Below are positions 15,389-24,066 of a stretch of 42,204 nucleotides of DNA, piece by piece; position 1 is the first letter of the stretch; the number at the start of each line of letters is the position of its first letter. Position numbers and translations under genes: made by a program. Location of the stretch: NCBI GenBank assembly GCA_900550395.1, contig URSD01000024.1, forward strand, positions 1 to 42,204. Reading direction: 5' to 3'. Under the pieces are notes generated by a model that was given only the letters and a program-made list of their open reading frames with translations, searched no databases and had not been told where the DNA came from. This DNA is from an uncultured Porphyromonadaceae bacterium. GTDB taxonomy: Bacteria > Bacteroidota > Bacteroidia > Bacteroidales > Muribaculaceae.

Positions 15389-16930
15389 TTACTTCAGTGT
15401 AAGGGTAACGATGGACATGGCGGGCATGTCGACCGTGAGAACGCCTTTTTTGACATTGGCACCCTTGAACTCTTTGAGACTGACTTTCTCCGGCTGGCCG
15501 AAGTCATTGTAATCATTGACGGAAGCGGCAGTAAGTATCTGACCGCCGGCTACTTTAAGCTTGAGGTCGCCCAGGTCGACCGACACCTTGTTGGCCTTGT
15601 CGAGCGAGGTATTGGAGAGCGAAAGCGTGTAGACGCCGTCCTTCACGGAGCAGGTAGCACTCAGCTCGGGCACCGACTCGCGGCCCTCGACGGCGCGGGT
15701 CTGAGTGCTGACAGCCACGGGGACAAGCTGTGCATCCATGTGGGGCACGTACATCTTGAACACATAATAGGTGGGGGTAAGCACCATCTCGGCGTCCTTG
15801 GTAAGCACCATAGCCTGGAGCACGTTGGCGATCTGAGCTATATTAGCCATGCGCACGCGCGCTGCTGCCTCGTGGAAGATGTTGAGGGTCAGCGCTGCAA
15901 CCATTGCGTCGCGCATGGTGTTCTGCTGGAAGAGGTGACCGGGGTTGGTGCCGGGCTCTACCTCCCACCATGTGCCCCATTCGTCCACCATCAGACCCTT
16001 TTTGAGCTCCGGGTCGTAGCGGTCCATGATGGCGCTGTGGTCGGCGACGAGCTTGCGCATATACAGGCACAGGCCGAGGGTGTCGTAGTAGTCGCCCGTG
16101 GCAAACTGAGTGGCCGAGCCCTTGCTGGCCCAGTTGCCCACGCTGTAGTAGTGGAGCGACACGCCGTTGAAGTGGTTCATGGCGTTGCGCATCATCACTT
16201 CGGTCCAGTGGAGGTCGCCGGCATTGGCTCCGGAGGCAATCTTGTAGAGGCGGTTGCCGTTGAACTCACGGCAGTAGGTCTGATAGCGCTTGTAGGTGTC
16301 GGCATAGAACTCGGCGGTGAAGTTGCCACCGCAACCCCAGCTTTCGTTGCCTACGCCGAGGTATTTGAGCTTCCAGGGTTTTTCACGTCCGTTGCGCTTG
16401 CGCAGCTCGGCCATGGGGCCGTTCTCGGCGGTTATGTATTCCACCCACTTCGCCAGCTCCTCGACGGTACCGCTGCCGACGTTGCCGCTGAGATAGGGCT
16501 CGGCGCCGAGCAGTTCGCAGAAATTGAAGAACTCGTTGGTACCGAAAGAATTGTCCTCCACGGTGCCTCCCCAGTTGCTGTTCACCATCACGGGGCGCTT
16601 CTCGCGCGGACCAATGCCGTCCATCCAGTGATATTCGTCGGCAAAGCAACCGCCGGGCCAGCGCAGCACAGGCACATGAAGTTCTTTCAAAGCGTTGAGT
16701 ACATCCGTGCGGTAGCCCTGTGTGTTGGGAATTCCGGACTCCTCGCCCACCCAGAGGCCGCCGTAGATGCAGCGTCCGAGGTGTTCGGCGAACTGGCCGT
16801 ATATTTCTTTGTTAATGACAGGAGCGTCGGCCGACGGATTCAGTTGCACGGCCGATGTGGTACCGGGTGCGGCATTTACAGAAACCGCAGCACAGGCCAT
16901 CATGGCAAATAATGTCGATTTAAGATTCAT
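15389..16930 (-). CDS. Secreted GH51 alpha-L-arabinofuranosidase
   Basis: This 513-residue protein has a signal peptide (start MNLKSTLFAMMACAAVSVNA) and a GH51 (beta/alpha)8 barrel. The acid/base is Glu196 in GVGNESWGCGG and the nucleophile is Glu317 in VDEWGTWWE; WPGGCFADEYHW is also a GH51 hallmark. A beta-sandwich with Leu- and Val-rich strands ends the protein. It removes arabinofuranose side chains from arabinoxylan or arabinan. The start at 16930 is chosen because it begins the signal peptide; upstream in-frame sequence overlaps the promoter. There is no SusC/SusD pair nearby, so it stands outside a classic polysaccharide locus here. Confidence 0.93.
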   Translation of the reverse strand: MNLKSTLFAMMACAAVSVNAAPGTTSAVQLNPSADAPVINKEIYGQFAEHLGRCIYGGLWVGEESGIPNTQGYRTDVLNALKELHVPVLRWPGGCFADEYHWMDGIGPREKRPVMVNSNWGGTVEDNSFGTNEFFNFCELLGAEPYLSGNVGSGTVEELAKWVEYITAENGPMAELRKRNGREKPWKLKYLGVGNESWGCGGNFTAEFYADTYKRYQTYCREFNGNRLYKIASGANAGDLHWTEVMMRNAMNHFNGVSLHYYSVGNWASKGSATQFATGDYYDTLGLCLYMRKLVADHSAIMDRYDPELKKGLMVDEWGTWWEVEPGTNPGHLFQQNTMRDAMVAALTLNIFHEAAARVRMANIAQIANVLQAMVLTKDAEMVLTPTYYVFKMYVPHMDAQLVPVAVSTQTRAVEGRESVPELSATCSVKDGVYTLSLSNTSLDKANKVSVDLGDLKLKVAGGQILTAASVNDYNDFGQPEKVSLKEFKGANVKKGVLTVDMPAMSIVTLTLK

Positions 16931-16959
16931 GTTGCAGGTATTTGATACGTGATTTTCTG

Positions 16960-16967
16960 CAAAATTA
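16960..16967 (-). promoter_or_regulatory. -7 box of the GH51 gene
   Basis: TAATTTTG on the minus strand lies 29 bases before the ATG at 16930. No TTTG -33 box is seen at the usual spacing, so the call rests on one element. Confidence 0.45.
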
Positions 16968-17006
16968 GCGATTTTTTGCGAACTTTGCAGAAAAATACCG
17001 ACAAAC

Positions 17007-17639
17007 ATGAAAATGGATATCAAAGCCGACAAAGAGGAATTCGTGTCGCTGCTGCGCTCTACCGGCCGCGAGGGCATCGACTATGTGATTGAAGACCTTG
17101 AAAAACTGGGATTCTTCGACGCTCCCGCCTCGGCCGGACATCACCTCAACACCGCCGGCGGCCTCGTGCGCCACTCGCTGAACACCTATCATGCCGCCCT
17201 CAGCGTGTTCGAGGCCATGAAAAGCCTCGAGCCGTCGCTGGAGCATGAGATAAAGCCCGAAAGCATCGCCATAGCCGCCCTGCTGCACGACGTATGCAAG
17301 GCCGACATATACAAGCGCACCGTCAAGAAGCGCCGCGACCAGCTCGGCAACTGGGTGGACAGCGAGGGCTACAAGGTGAGCTACCGCAATTTCCCGATGG
17401 GACACGGCGAGAAGAGCCTGGTGTGGCTGCTGTGCGCAGGTCTCGCGCTCGAAGACGACGAGATGCTTGCCATACGCTGGCACATGGGCGCATGGGGGCT
17501 GAACATGAACAGCCTGGAGGACACGCGCAGCTACGACACCGCGCGCAAGCTCTATCCGCTGGTATCGCTTATTCACAGCGCCGACACCCTCGCCGCGAGC
17601 ATCATGGAACGCAGCGCCGAGGAGCTGGACGACATGTAA
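17007..17639 (+). CDS. HD-domain hydrolase
   Basis: This 210-residue cytoplasmic protein has an HD metal site: His56 in GLVRHSLNT, HD in ALLHDVCKAD, His in MGHGEKS and in IRWHMGAWG, and a late Asp in LIHSADTLA. Such proteins hydrolyse phosphoesters of nucleotides or nucleic acids using two metals. The substrate cannot be told from the sequence. ATG codons at 17007 and 17013 are both possible starts. It is divergent from GH51, and its stop is 3 bases from the stop of the convergent trpB2 gene. Confidence 0.85.
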   Translation: MKMDIKADKEEFVSLLRSTGREGIDYVIEDLEKLGFFDAPASAGHHLNTAGGLVRHSLNTYHAALSVFEAMKSLEPSLEHEIKPESIAIAALLHDVCKADIYKRTVKKRRDQLGNWVDSEGYKVSYRNFPMGHGEKSLVWLLCAGLALEDDEMLAIRWHMGAWGLNMNSLEDTRSYDTARKLYPLVSLIHSADTLAASIMERSAEELDDM

Positions 17640-17642
17640 CCG

Positions 17643-18995
17643 CTATTCTTCCAGAGACTTCTTTATATCCTCGTCACTGAGGCTGTAGTTCACGAGGTTG
17701 CCGGCCAGATACTGATCGTAGCTTGCCATGTCCACGAGGCCATGGCCCGACAGATTGAACAAAATCACCTTCTCCTCGCCCGTCTTCTTGCATTCTTCCG
17801 CCTCGCGGATTGCCGCTGCTATGGCATGGCACGACTCGGGAGCCGGGATTATGCCCTCGGAACGCGCGAAAAGCACTCCGGCGTCGAAGCTCTCAAGCTG
17901 CTCGATGTCGACAGCCTCCATCATGCCGTCCTTGAGCAACTGCGACACTATCACGCCCGCGCCGTGATAGCGCAGACCGCCGGCATGCACGTTCGGCGGC
18001 ATGAAGTTGTGGCCCAGCGTGAACATGGGCAGCAGCGGCGTGTAGCCGGCTTCGTCGCCGAAATCGTAGCGGAACTCGCCGCGCGTCAGCTTCGGGCATG
18101 AGGCAGGCTCGGCGGCCACAAAGCGTGTGTGCTTACCGTCCTTGATGTTATGGCGCATGAACGGGAAGGCGATGCCGCCGAAATTGGAACCGCCGCCGAA
18201 GCAGGCTATGACAACGTCGGGATACTCGCCCGCCATCTCCATCTGCTTTTCGGCCTCGAGGCCTATGACCGTCTGGTGCAGGGCCACGTGGTTCAGCACG
18301 GAGCCGAGCGTGTACTTGCATCCGGGCGTTGTGCGTGCCAGCTCTATGGCCTCGCTGATGGCGGTGCCGAGCGAACCCTGGTTGTTGGGCTGACGCGTGA
18401 GAATATCCTTGCCCGCGCGAGTCGACATGGAGGGCGACGGCGTCACCTGAGCTCCGAAGGTCTGCATGATGCTGCGGCGGTAAGGTTTCTGCTCATAGCT
18501 GAGCTTGACCTGATAGACTGCGGCGTCAATACCGAAAAGGCTTGCGGCGTAGGCCAGCGAGGCGCCCCACTGCCCCGCGCCGGTCTCGGTGGTGACATTG
18601 GTGACGCCCTCCTTGTGGCAGTAATACACCTGCGGGATGGCCGAGTTCAGCTTGTGCGAACCCATGGGGCTTACGCTCTCGTTCTTAAAATAGATGTGCG
18701 CAGGGGTGCCGAGGGCTTTCTCCAGCCCGTAGGCGCGCACAAGCGGCGTCGAACGATAATATTTATACATCTCGCGCACCTCCTCCGGGATGTCGATCCA
18801 GGCATCGGTCTGATTCAGTTCCTGACGGCACAGTTCCTCGGCGAAGATGGGAAACATGTCCTCGGCCTTCAGCGGCTCGCGCGTGGCGGGGTTCAGCGGC
18901 GGCAGGGGTTTGTTGGGCATGTCGGCCTGTATATTGTACCATTTGCGCGGTATTTCTTCTTCCGGGAGGAAGTAACGCTTACGTTTTTCGCTCAT
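17643..18995 (-). CDS. TrpB2-type tryptophan synthase beta-like protein
   Basis: This 450-residue PLP enzyme is of the TrpB2 group, longer at the N-terminus than the TrpA-associated TrpB1. Lys115 in GSHKLNSA should hold PLP; ETGAGQWGASLAYAA is the tryptophan synthase beta loop, and GGGSNFGG binds the PLP phosphate. The start at 18995 (MSEKRKRYFLPEEEIP) fits the family; 18 further upstream codons are open but look like leader. No trpA or other trp gene is near. TrpB2 enzymes make tryptophan from indole and serine, often as indole scavengers; the role here is inference. Confidence 0.93.
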   Translation of the reverse strand: MSEKRKRYFLPEEEIPRKWYNIQADMPNKPLPPLNPATREPLKAEDMFPIFAEELCRQELNQTDAWIDIPEEVREMYKYYRSTPLVRAYGLEKALGTPAHIYFKNESVSPMGSHKLNSAIPQVYYCHKEGVTNVTTETGAGQWGASLAYAASLFGIDAAVYQVKLSYEQKPYRRSIMQTFGAQVTPSPSMSTRAGKDILTRQPNNQGSLGTAISEAIELARTTPGCKYTLGSVLNHVALHQTVIGLEAEKQMEMAGEYPDVVIACFGGGSNFGGIAFPFMRHNIKDGKHTRFVAAEPASCPKLTRGEFRYDFGDEAGYTPLLPMFTLGHNFMPPNVHAGGLRYHGAGVIVSQLLKDGMMEAVDIEQLESFDAGVLFARSEGIIPAPESCHAIAAAIREAEECKKTGEEKVILFNLSGHGLVDMASYDQYLAGNLVNYSLSDEDIKKSLEE

Positions 18996-19037
18996 GATTT
19001 CATGAATAATAGTGACACGTTGCTGTTGATATTTTTG

Positions 19038-19045
19038 CAAAAGTA
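19038..19045 (-). promoter_or_regulatory. -7 box of the trpB2 gene
   Basis: TACTTTTG on the minus strand matches TAnnTTTG and lies 42 bases upstream of the ATG at 18995. It is followed by an A-rich leader. No clear -33 box. Confidence 0.45.
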
Positions 19046-19125
19046 GCAAAAATCTTTATAAATTCAGCTCTGATTTGCAAAAAAAGTTTTTTCTTCGGAA
19101 ATTTTCATTACGCAGCATTTTTGCT

Positions 19126-19133
19126 TAACTTTG
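19126..19133 (+). promoter_or_regulatory. -7 box of the GH3 gene
   Basis: TAACTTTG lies 16 bases before the ATG at 19150. The region about 20 bases upstream is T-rich (ATTTTC) without an exact TTTG. Confidence 0.5.
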
Positions 19134-19149
19134 TGAAAATTTTGTAACC

Positions 19150-21291
19150 ATGAAAAACATAATCGCGGCCATAGCCCTGAGCGTATGCGTCACTGCAACT
19201 GCCCAAACCGACTACAGCTTCCACGACACATCGCTACCCGACAGCGTGCGTGTTGAAAAAGTGCTCCGACAGCTCACCCTCGACGAGAAAATAGCCCTGT
19301 TAGGCACCAACCTCGGCATAGAACGCCTCGGAATCCCCTCGTGCGGCACAGTCGAAGGGCTGCACGGACTGTCGCTCGGCAGTCCCGGCGCAAGACACCC
19401 GGAAAACAACCGCCCAACCACAATATTCCCGCAAGCCTACGGTCTGGGCGAGTCATGGGACACTACTCTCGTACGCCGCGTGGCCGAGCAGGCCGCCACT
19501 GAAGCACGCTACTACACGCAGCATCCCCGCAGCATCCGCCGCGCGCTCGTGATGTTCGCGCCGAACGCCGACCTGGGACGCGACCCGCGCTGGGGACGCA
19601 CCGAGGAATGTTTCGGCGAGGACCCGCGCCTGACGGCCGCGCTCACGGTCGCAACCGTGCGCGGGCTGCAGGGCGACAATCCGCGCTACTGGCGCGTGGC
19701 GTCGCTCATGAAACACTTTCTCGCCAACAGCAATGAGTTCGGCCGCGACAGCAGCAACAGCGTCTTCGACGAACGCCTGTTCCGCGACTACTATTCCTAT
19801 CCTTTCATGAAAGGCATACGCGACGGAGGCTCCCGCGCGTTCATGGCCGCCTACAACAGCTGGAACGGCACGCCGATGGCCATTCATCCGTGTCTCGACA
19901 GCATCGCCCGGCGCGAATGGGGTCAGAACGGCATCATCTGCACCGACGGCGGAGCATTCGGCCTGCTCGTCGACGCACACCGCCGCTATGCCACACGTCC
20001 GGAGGGCGCCGCTGCCATAGTCAAGGCCGGCACGGGAATGTTTCTCGACCGCTACAACGACGACATACGGGAAGCACTGGCGAAAGGCCACTGCACCGAA
20101 CAGGATATCGAATACGCCATACGTGGCAACATCTACGTCGCCCTTAAGCTCGGTCTTCTCGACGACCCTGCCTCGACCAGCAATCCGTATGCCTCGATCG
20201 GGCTCGACACCACCGCCGTCGCCCCGCACGAGACGCCTCAGGCGCGTGCGCTGGCCCGCGAGGCCGTCAGCCGCAGCGCCGTGCTGCTGAAGAATGCCGG
20301 CCTACTGCCGCTGCGGCTCGACACCGTGCGCAGCGTGGCCCTGATAGGCCCGTACGCCGACAACATAGTGCAGGACTGGTACAGCGGCATGCCGCCATAC
20401 ACCGTCACCATACGCCGCGCATTGCAGGAAGAGCTTGCGCCGAGAGGCATAGAGCTGCTCTACGCCACCGACAACCGCATGGACAGCGCCGTGACCGTGG
20501 CCGCCAAGGCCGATGTGGCGATAATCTGCACCGGCAACCACCCGTTCGGCACCAAGCCCGACTGGAAGTTCTGCCCCGTCATGAGCGACGGACGCGAGGC
20601 CGACGACCGCCGCGCGCTGCGTCTGCCCGACGAGGAGATGATTCGCGAGGTGGTGCGCGCCAATCCGCATACGGTGCTGGTGCTCGTGAGCAGTTTCCCG
20701 TATGCGCTGGAGCAGGCGGCCGACGAGGTGCAGGCCATACTCAAGACCACCCACTGCGCGCAGGAGCAGGGCCACGGCATCGTGGACGTGCTCACCGGGC
20801 GCGTCAATCCCGCAGGACGCACCACGCAGACGTGGCCGGCCGACATCCTCGACCTGCCGCCCATGATGGATTATGACATACGCAACGGACGCACCTACAT
20901 GTACTCCAAGGCCGAGCCGCTGTATCCGTTCGGTTACGGACTGAGCTACACCACCTTCGATTACTCTGACCTGAAAGTCAGCACCGACGGCGACACCCTG
21001 CGCGTGAGCTTCACGCTGCGCAACACCGGCGACCGCGACGGCGAGGAAGTGCCGCAGATGTACCTGCGCACAGGCAAGGACGAGCCCTACAAGCTGCGCG
21101 CTTTCGACCGCGTGGCAGTTCCGGCCGGCGGCGAAAAGCGTGTGGTGCTGACGCTTACGATGGCCGACGCCGGCGACTGGCGGCCGGCCGAACGCGACTT
21201 CCGTCTGCCCGCCGGCACACGCGCCGAAGTGGCCGTGGGAGCATCCTCGGCCGATCTGCGCCTGCACGGCAGTTTCAAAGTCAAGAAATAG
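19150..21291 (+). CDS. Secreted GH3 beta-glycosidase (xylosidase/glucosidase type)
   Basis: This 713-residue protein starts with a signal peptide (IIAAIALSVCVTATAQ, cleavage likely after TAQ). It has the GH3 N-terminal barrel, with PNADLGRDPRWGRTEECFGED and KHFLANSNE, the nucleophile Asp266 in CTDGGAFG, a second alpha/beta sandwich domain, and a fibronectin type III-like C-terminal domain (about 590-705). The RDPRWGRxxE signature occurs in both beta-xylosidases and beta-glucosidases. With the nearby GH51 it could act on arabinoxylan, but the two genes are not in one operon. It ends 3 bases before the convergent queA stop. Confidence 0.92.
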   Translation: MKNIIAAIALSVCVTATAQTDYSFHDTSLPDSVRVEKVLRQLTLDEKIALLGTNLGIERLGIPSCGTVEGLHGLSLGSPGARHPENNRPTTIFPQAYGLGESWDTTLVRRVAEQAATEARYYTQHPRSIRRALVMFAPNADLGRDPRWGRTEECFGEDPRLTAALTVATVRGLQGDNPRYWRVASLMKHFLANSNEFGRDSSNSVFDERLFRDYYSYPFMKGIRDGGSRAFMAAYNSWNGTPMAIHPCLDSIARREWGQNGIICTDGGAFGLLVDAHRRYATRPEGAAAIVKAGTGMFLDRYNDDIREALAKGHCTEQDIEYAIRGNIYVALKLGLLDDPASTSNPYASIGLDTTAVAPHETPQARALAREAVSRSAVLLKNAGLLPLRLDTVRSVALIGPYADNIVQDWYSGMPPYTVTIRRALQEELAPRGIELLYATDNRMDSAVTVAAKADVAIICTGNHPFGTKPDWKFCPVMSDGREADDRRALRLPDEEMIREVVRANPHTVLVLVSSFPYALEQAADEVQAILKTTHCAQEQGHGIVDVLTGRVNPAGRTTQTWPADILDLPPMMDYDIRNGRTYMYSKAEPLYPFGYGLSYTTFDYSDLKVSTDGDTLRVSFTLRNTGDRDGEEVPQMYLRTGKDEPYKLRAFDRVAVPAGGEKRVVLTLTMADAGDWRPAERDFRLPAGTRAEVAVGASSADLRLHGSFKVKK

Positions 21292-21294
21292 GCG

Positions 21295-22512
21295 TCAGCC
21301 GAGCAGCAGACAGGCGTCGCCGTAGCTTAGGAAGCGGTATCCCTCGTCAAGGGCGTGCTCGTACATCGCGCGCCATCCGTCGCCCATAAAGGCGGAGACG
21401 AGGAGCAGCAGCGTGCTTTGCGGCTGATGGAAATTTGTTACCATACCCCGGACCACCCGATAGGTGTAGCCGGGAGCTATGATGATGCGCGTGGCGCCCA
21501 CAAGCGTATTCTGGCCGGTGGCGTCAAGATGGCGCAGGATTGCATCAAGTGCCTCGGCCGTACTCAGCGCCGGATGATTCTCCTCATAGGCGTACCACTG
21601 CGGAACCTCGCCGTCCCACCGGCTCTGACTGATGAGGCAGCCGATGTGGTACAGACTTTCGAGCGTACGCACTGACGTAGTGCCTACGGCTATCACGGGC
21701 GCACCCGCGGCAACGCTGTCGCGCAGGGACTCTATTACGTCGCGGTCCACCGCTATAAACTCGCTGTGCATGCTGTGGCCTCCCACCTCCTCGCTCTTGA
21801 CGGGCTGGAAGGTGCCGGCGCCCACATGCAGCGTCACCTCCAGACGGCGGATGCCGCGGGCAGCGATGTCGTCGAGCACGGCGTCGGTGAAGTGCAGGCC
21901 GGCCGTCGGCGCGGCCACTGAGCCGTCGATGTGGCTGTAGACCGTCTGATAGTCGCGGCTGTCGCTGGCCTCCGTCGCGCGGTTAAGGTACGGCGGGATG
22001 GGTATTTCGCCTATGGCGCCGATTATGCGGGCGAAAGTCAGCGCAGGATTGTCCCAGCTGAACCGCACATGGCTTGAATTACCGTCGCTCCCCACGCGCT
22101 CGGCGCGGAACGTGGCCTCGGCGCCGTCGATACTCAGCGGCATCGTCAGCGCTCCCTGCTTCCACTTCTTGCTGTTGCCGACGAAACACTTCCACGTACA
22201 CTCCGCGTCGGCGGCAAAAGCCTGCGCATAGTCGGCCGGAGCAACGGGCTCCAGGCAGAAAATCTCGATCAGCGCCCCGCTGTCCTTGTGCATGCGCAGA
22301 CGGGCGTTGATTACTCGTGTGTTGTTGTAAACCAGCACCGCATTCTGCGGAAGCAACGAGGGTAGCTCATAGAAATGCCGGTCGGCAAGCGTGCCGTCGG
22401 GACGGCGCACCAGCAGACGGCAGGCATCGCGCTGCGCCAGCGGGTGCTTGGCTATAAAACTGTCGGGGAGAGGATAGTTATAGTCGGAGATTCGTATTTC
22501 TTTCGGATTCAT
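21295..22512 (-). CDS. queA: S-adenosylmethionine:tRNA ribosyltransferase-isomerase QueA
   Basis: This 405-residue enzyme transfers and isomerises the ribosyl part of SAM onto 7-aminomethyl-7-deazaguanine in tRNA, giving epoxyqueuosine. Family signatures are the N-terminal DYNYPLPDSFIAKHPL, NNTRVINARL, PPYLNR and the ending GATRIIIAPGYTY and TNFHQPQSTLLLLVSAF. It is slightly longer than many homologues (about 350), with extra residues in the middle. Its -7 box is only four bases from the ATG, so the mRNA may be leaderless. Confidence 0.96.
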   Translation of the reverse strand: MNPKEIRISDYNYPLPDSFIAKHPLAQRDACRLLVRRPDGTLADRHFYELPSLLPQNAVLVYNNTRVINARLRMHKDSGALIEIFCLEPVAPADYAQAFAADAECTWKCFVGNSKKWKQGALTMPLSIDGAEATFRAERVGSDGNSSHVRFSWDNPALTFARIIGAIGEIPIPPYLNRATEASDSRDYQTVYSHIDGSVAAPTAGLHFTDAVLDDIAARGIRRLEVTLHVGAGTFQPVKSEEVGGHSMHSEFIAVDRDVIESLRDSVAAGAPVIAVGTTSVRTLESLYHIGCLISQSRWDGEVPQWYAYEENHPALSTAEALDAILRHLDATGQNTLVGATRIIIAPGYTYRVVRGMVTNFHQPQSTLLLLVSAFMGDGWRAMYEHALDEGYRFLSYGDACLLLG

Positions 22513-22516
22513 GCTG

Positions 22517-22524
22517 CAAAATTA
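22517..22524 (-). promoter_or_regulatory. -7 box of queA, predicting a leaderless mRNA
   Basis: TAATTTTG on the minus strand ends 4 bases before the queA ATG (22510-22512). With the start usually a few bases after the -7 box, transcription would begin at or next to the start codon. Confidence 0.5.
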
Positions 22525-22565
22525 CGCAATTTTCGGTTCAAAGCGAAATCTTCCAGCCGCCGTCT

Positions 22566-22597
22566 ATTGCATAATAGCCCCGATTTGACTACTTTTG
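22566..22597 (+). promoter_or_regulatory. Primary-sigma promoter of the PH-domain gene
   Basis: ATTG (22566-22569) and TACTTTTG (22590-22597) are spaced by 20 bases. The ATG at 22605 follows 7 bases after the box, so the leader is very short. Confidence 0.55.
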
Positions 22598-22604
22598 CCC
22601 TGTA

Positions 22605-23051
22605 ATGAAAAACGAAGGACATACCGTATATCGATCCCGCATCGGCTGGTGGGTGTGGGCCGTGCTGGCATTCATCGCCACGGTTATCATCGTCACGGCC
22701 ATAGGCAGCTACTGGTGGCTGGCGTTGATTTACGGCATCGGCATCGGCGGAGTGTCGCTGCTGGGGCTTTTCGGCACATGGTATGCCATCGACGGACACG
22801 AGCTGCTCGTGTATCAGTTCTGCCGCCCGCACCGCTATCCCATAGCGAAAATCAAATCTATCAAGGCTACCACAGGCATACTGTCGGCTCCCGCGCTGTC
22901 TACGCGCCGCCTTGCCATCACATTCACCGACAAGTCGGTGCTCCGCAGTTCCATGCCGCTGGAAATCTCGCCCGCCCGCCGCGACGAGTTCGTGCGGCAG
23001 CTGCTTTCAGTCAATCCGTCGATAACGGTATCAGGCGACGTTAATTCATAG
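22605..23051 (+). CDS. Small membrane protein with bacterial PH-like domain
   Basis: This 148-residue protein has two adjacent membrane segments (about 13-34 and 38-58), followed by a small beta domain. Its pattern (YAIDGHELLVYQF, YPIAKIKSIKAT, LSAPALSTRRLAITF) resembles the YyaB-like bacterial PH family (bPH_4). No enzymatic residues are visible; PH-like membrane proteins of this kind have mostly unknown roles. Its last 11 bases overlap the end of the convergent AraC gene. Confidence 0.75.
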   Translation: MKNEGHTVYRSRIGWWVWAVLAFIATVIIVTAIGSYWWLALIYGIGIGGVSLLGLFGTWYAIDGHELLVYQFCRPHRYPIAKIKSIKATTGILSAPALSTRRLAITFTDKSVLRSSMPLEISPARRDEFVRQLLSVNPSITVSGDVNS

Positions 23052-23892
23052 CCTGCTCACGCATCACGTGACCATTGAACAGGAAGTCGCGGCGGCGTAT
23101 CTCCAGAGGAGTCATGCCGAAATGATGCTTGCAGAAAGCCGTAAGGTAGGCGCTCGACGAAATATTGAACTGCTCGGCTATCTCCATGAATGTCTTGCGC
23201 GTGCCGGTAATCTCGCTGTAGATGAAGTGGGCACGCCTGGCGGCTATCCATGTGTGGGCCGGAACATTGAACGTACGCTTGAAGCGGCGCTTGAAAGTAC
23301 TCAGCGACATGCGGCACGTCGAGGCCAGCTCCTGAAGGTCCTTTACATGCAGACTGTGCTCGATGACGAGATTGCGGAAATTGTAGTCCGTAGCCATCAG
23401 CGGGCGCATGAACGATGCGAGCTGACGCGGCGTGTAGTACAGAGCAAGCAATTCGGCCAATGTAGCGCTCCACTTGGTCTGAAGCCCCGGAGTGGAATGG
23501 CCGTCCTCTATCGCCGTACACACGCTGCGGAGAAACTGCATCAGTGCCTCCGGCGAGGGCAACGCGCGAAATTCATACTCCACATCCTTCGGCGACTTCT
23601 CGCCGCTTTCGGCAAGAACGCCCCGATAGGATTCGGCCAGTTGCTCGGAGTTGAAAATGCGGAGGCAGAGCGACGGCTTGTGTACCACGATGCTGTAGCA
23701 GCTTTCGGGCATAGCCATCACACACTCGCCCGCATGAACCGTCAGAGGCTCATAGCTGTCGTAGCGGAGAGTAATCTCCCCCTCAAGCAATACAAAGAAA
23801 AAAGAACACGAGGTGTCTAAGTACAGCGGCACCGGCGATATGTCGTAACGGCGCACAGCGAATTTTGTTCCTGGCATGTTGTCGGTTTTCAT
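23041..23892 (-). CDS. AraC-family transcriptional regulator
   Basis: This 283-residue regulator has an N-terminal cupin-like sensing part (about 1-150, including LLEGEITLRYDSYEPLTVHAGE) and two C-terminal helix-turn-helix motifs (about 180-280): LQELASTCRMSLSTFKRRFK and MEIAEQFNISSSAYLTAF, ending in the typical GMTPLEIRR. The ligand is unknown. It is divergent from the zinc-ribbon gene at 24067 and might regulate it or itself; no sugar-utilisation genes adjoin it. Confidence 0.9.
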   Translation of the reverse strand: MKTDNMPGTKFAVRRYDISPVPLYLDTSCSFFFVLLEGEITLRYDSYEPLTVHAGECVMAMPESCYSIVVHKPSLCLRIFNSEQLAESYRGVLAESGEKSPKDVEYEFRALPSPEALMQFLRSVCTAIEDGHSTPGLQTKWSATLAELLALYYTPRQLASFMRPLMATDYNFRNLVIEHSLHVKDLQELASTCRMSLSTFKRRFKRTFNVPAHTWIAARRAHFIYSEITGTRKTFMEIAEQFNISSSAYLTAFCKHHFGMTPLEIRRRDFLFNGHVMREQAMN

Positions 23893-23960
23893 ATGTATTT
23901 AGATAAATGGTAATTCCGTAGACACCAATGTGGGCTTAAACATCGCCCAACTACCACTTG

Positions 23961-23992
23961 CAAAGTTAGTTACAAATTTTTCCATATACAAA
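23961..23992 (-). promoter_or_regulatory. Primary-sigma promoter of the AraC gene
   Basis: On the minus strand TTTG (23989-23992) and TAACTTTG (23961-23968) are separated by 20 bases. The leader to the ATG at 23892 would be about 65 bases. Confidence 0.6.
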
Positions 23993-24000
23993 TACAAAAA

Positions 24001-24022
24001 TGTTAAATTCTGCATTTTAACA
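24001..24022. repeat. Short inverted repeat TGTTAAA-N8-TTTAACA
   Basis: TGTTAAA (24001-24007) and TTTAACA (24016-24022) form an operator-like palindrome in the divergent spacer. It sits just upstream of the -7 box of the rightward gene and behind the -33 box of the AraC gene. A role as operator is inference. Confidence 0.4.
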
Positions 24023-24032
24023 AAATTTTCGC

Positions 24033-24040
24033 TATATTTG
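24033..24040 (+). promoter_or_regulatory. -7 box of the zinc-ribbon gene
   Basis: TATATTTG lies 26 bases before the ATG at 24067. No TTTG is seen 19-21 bases upstream; a palindrome occupies that place instead. Confidence 0.5.
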
Positions 24041-24066
24041 CGAGAAAATTAGACAAAACCACCAAT

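Noticed and set aside
15353..16912. A 519-codon frame opposite the GH51 gene
   Set aside because: The minus strand carries all GH51 catalytic motifs and a signal peptide, while this frame is Val/His/Gly-rich without recognisable features.
15389..21291. A polysaccharide utilisation locus formed by GH51 and GH3
   Set aside because: There is no SusC/SusD pair, the two genes lie on opposite strands, and HD hydrolase and trpB2 genes separate them.
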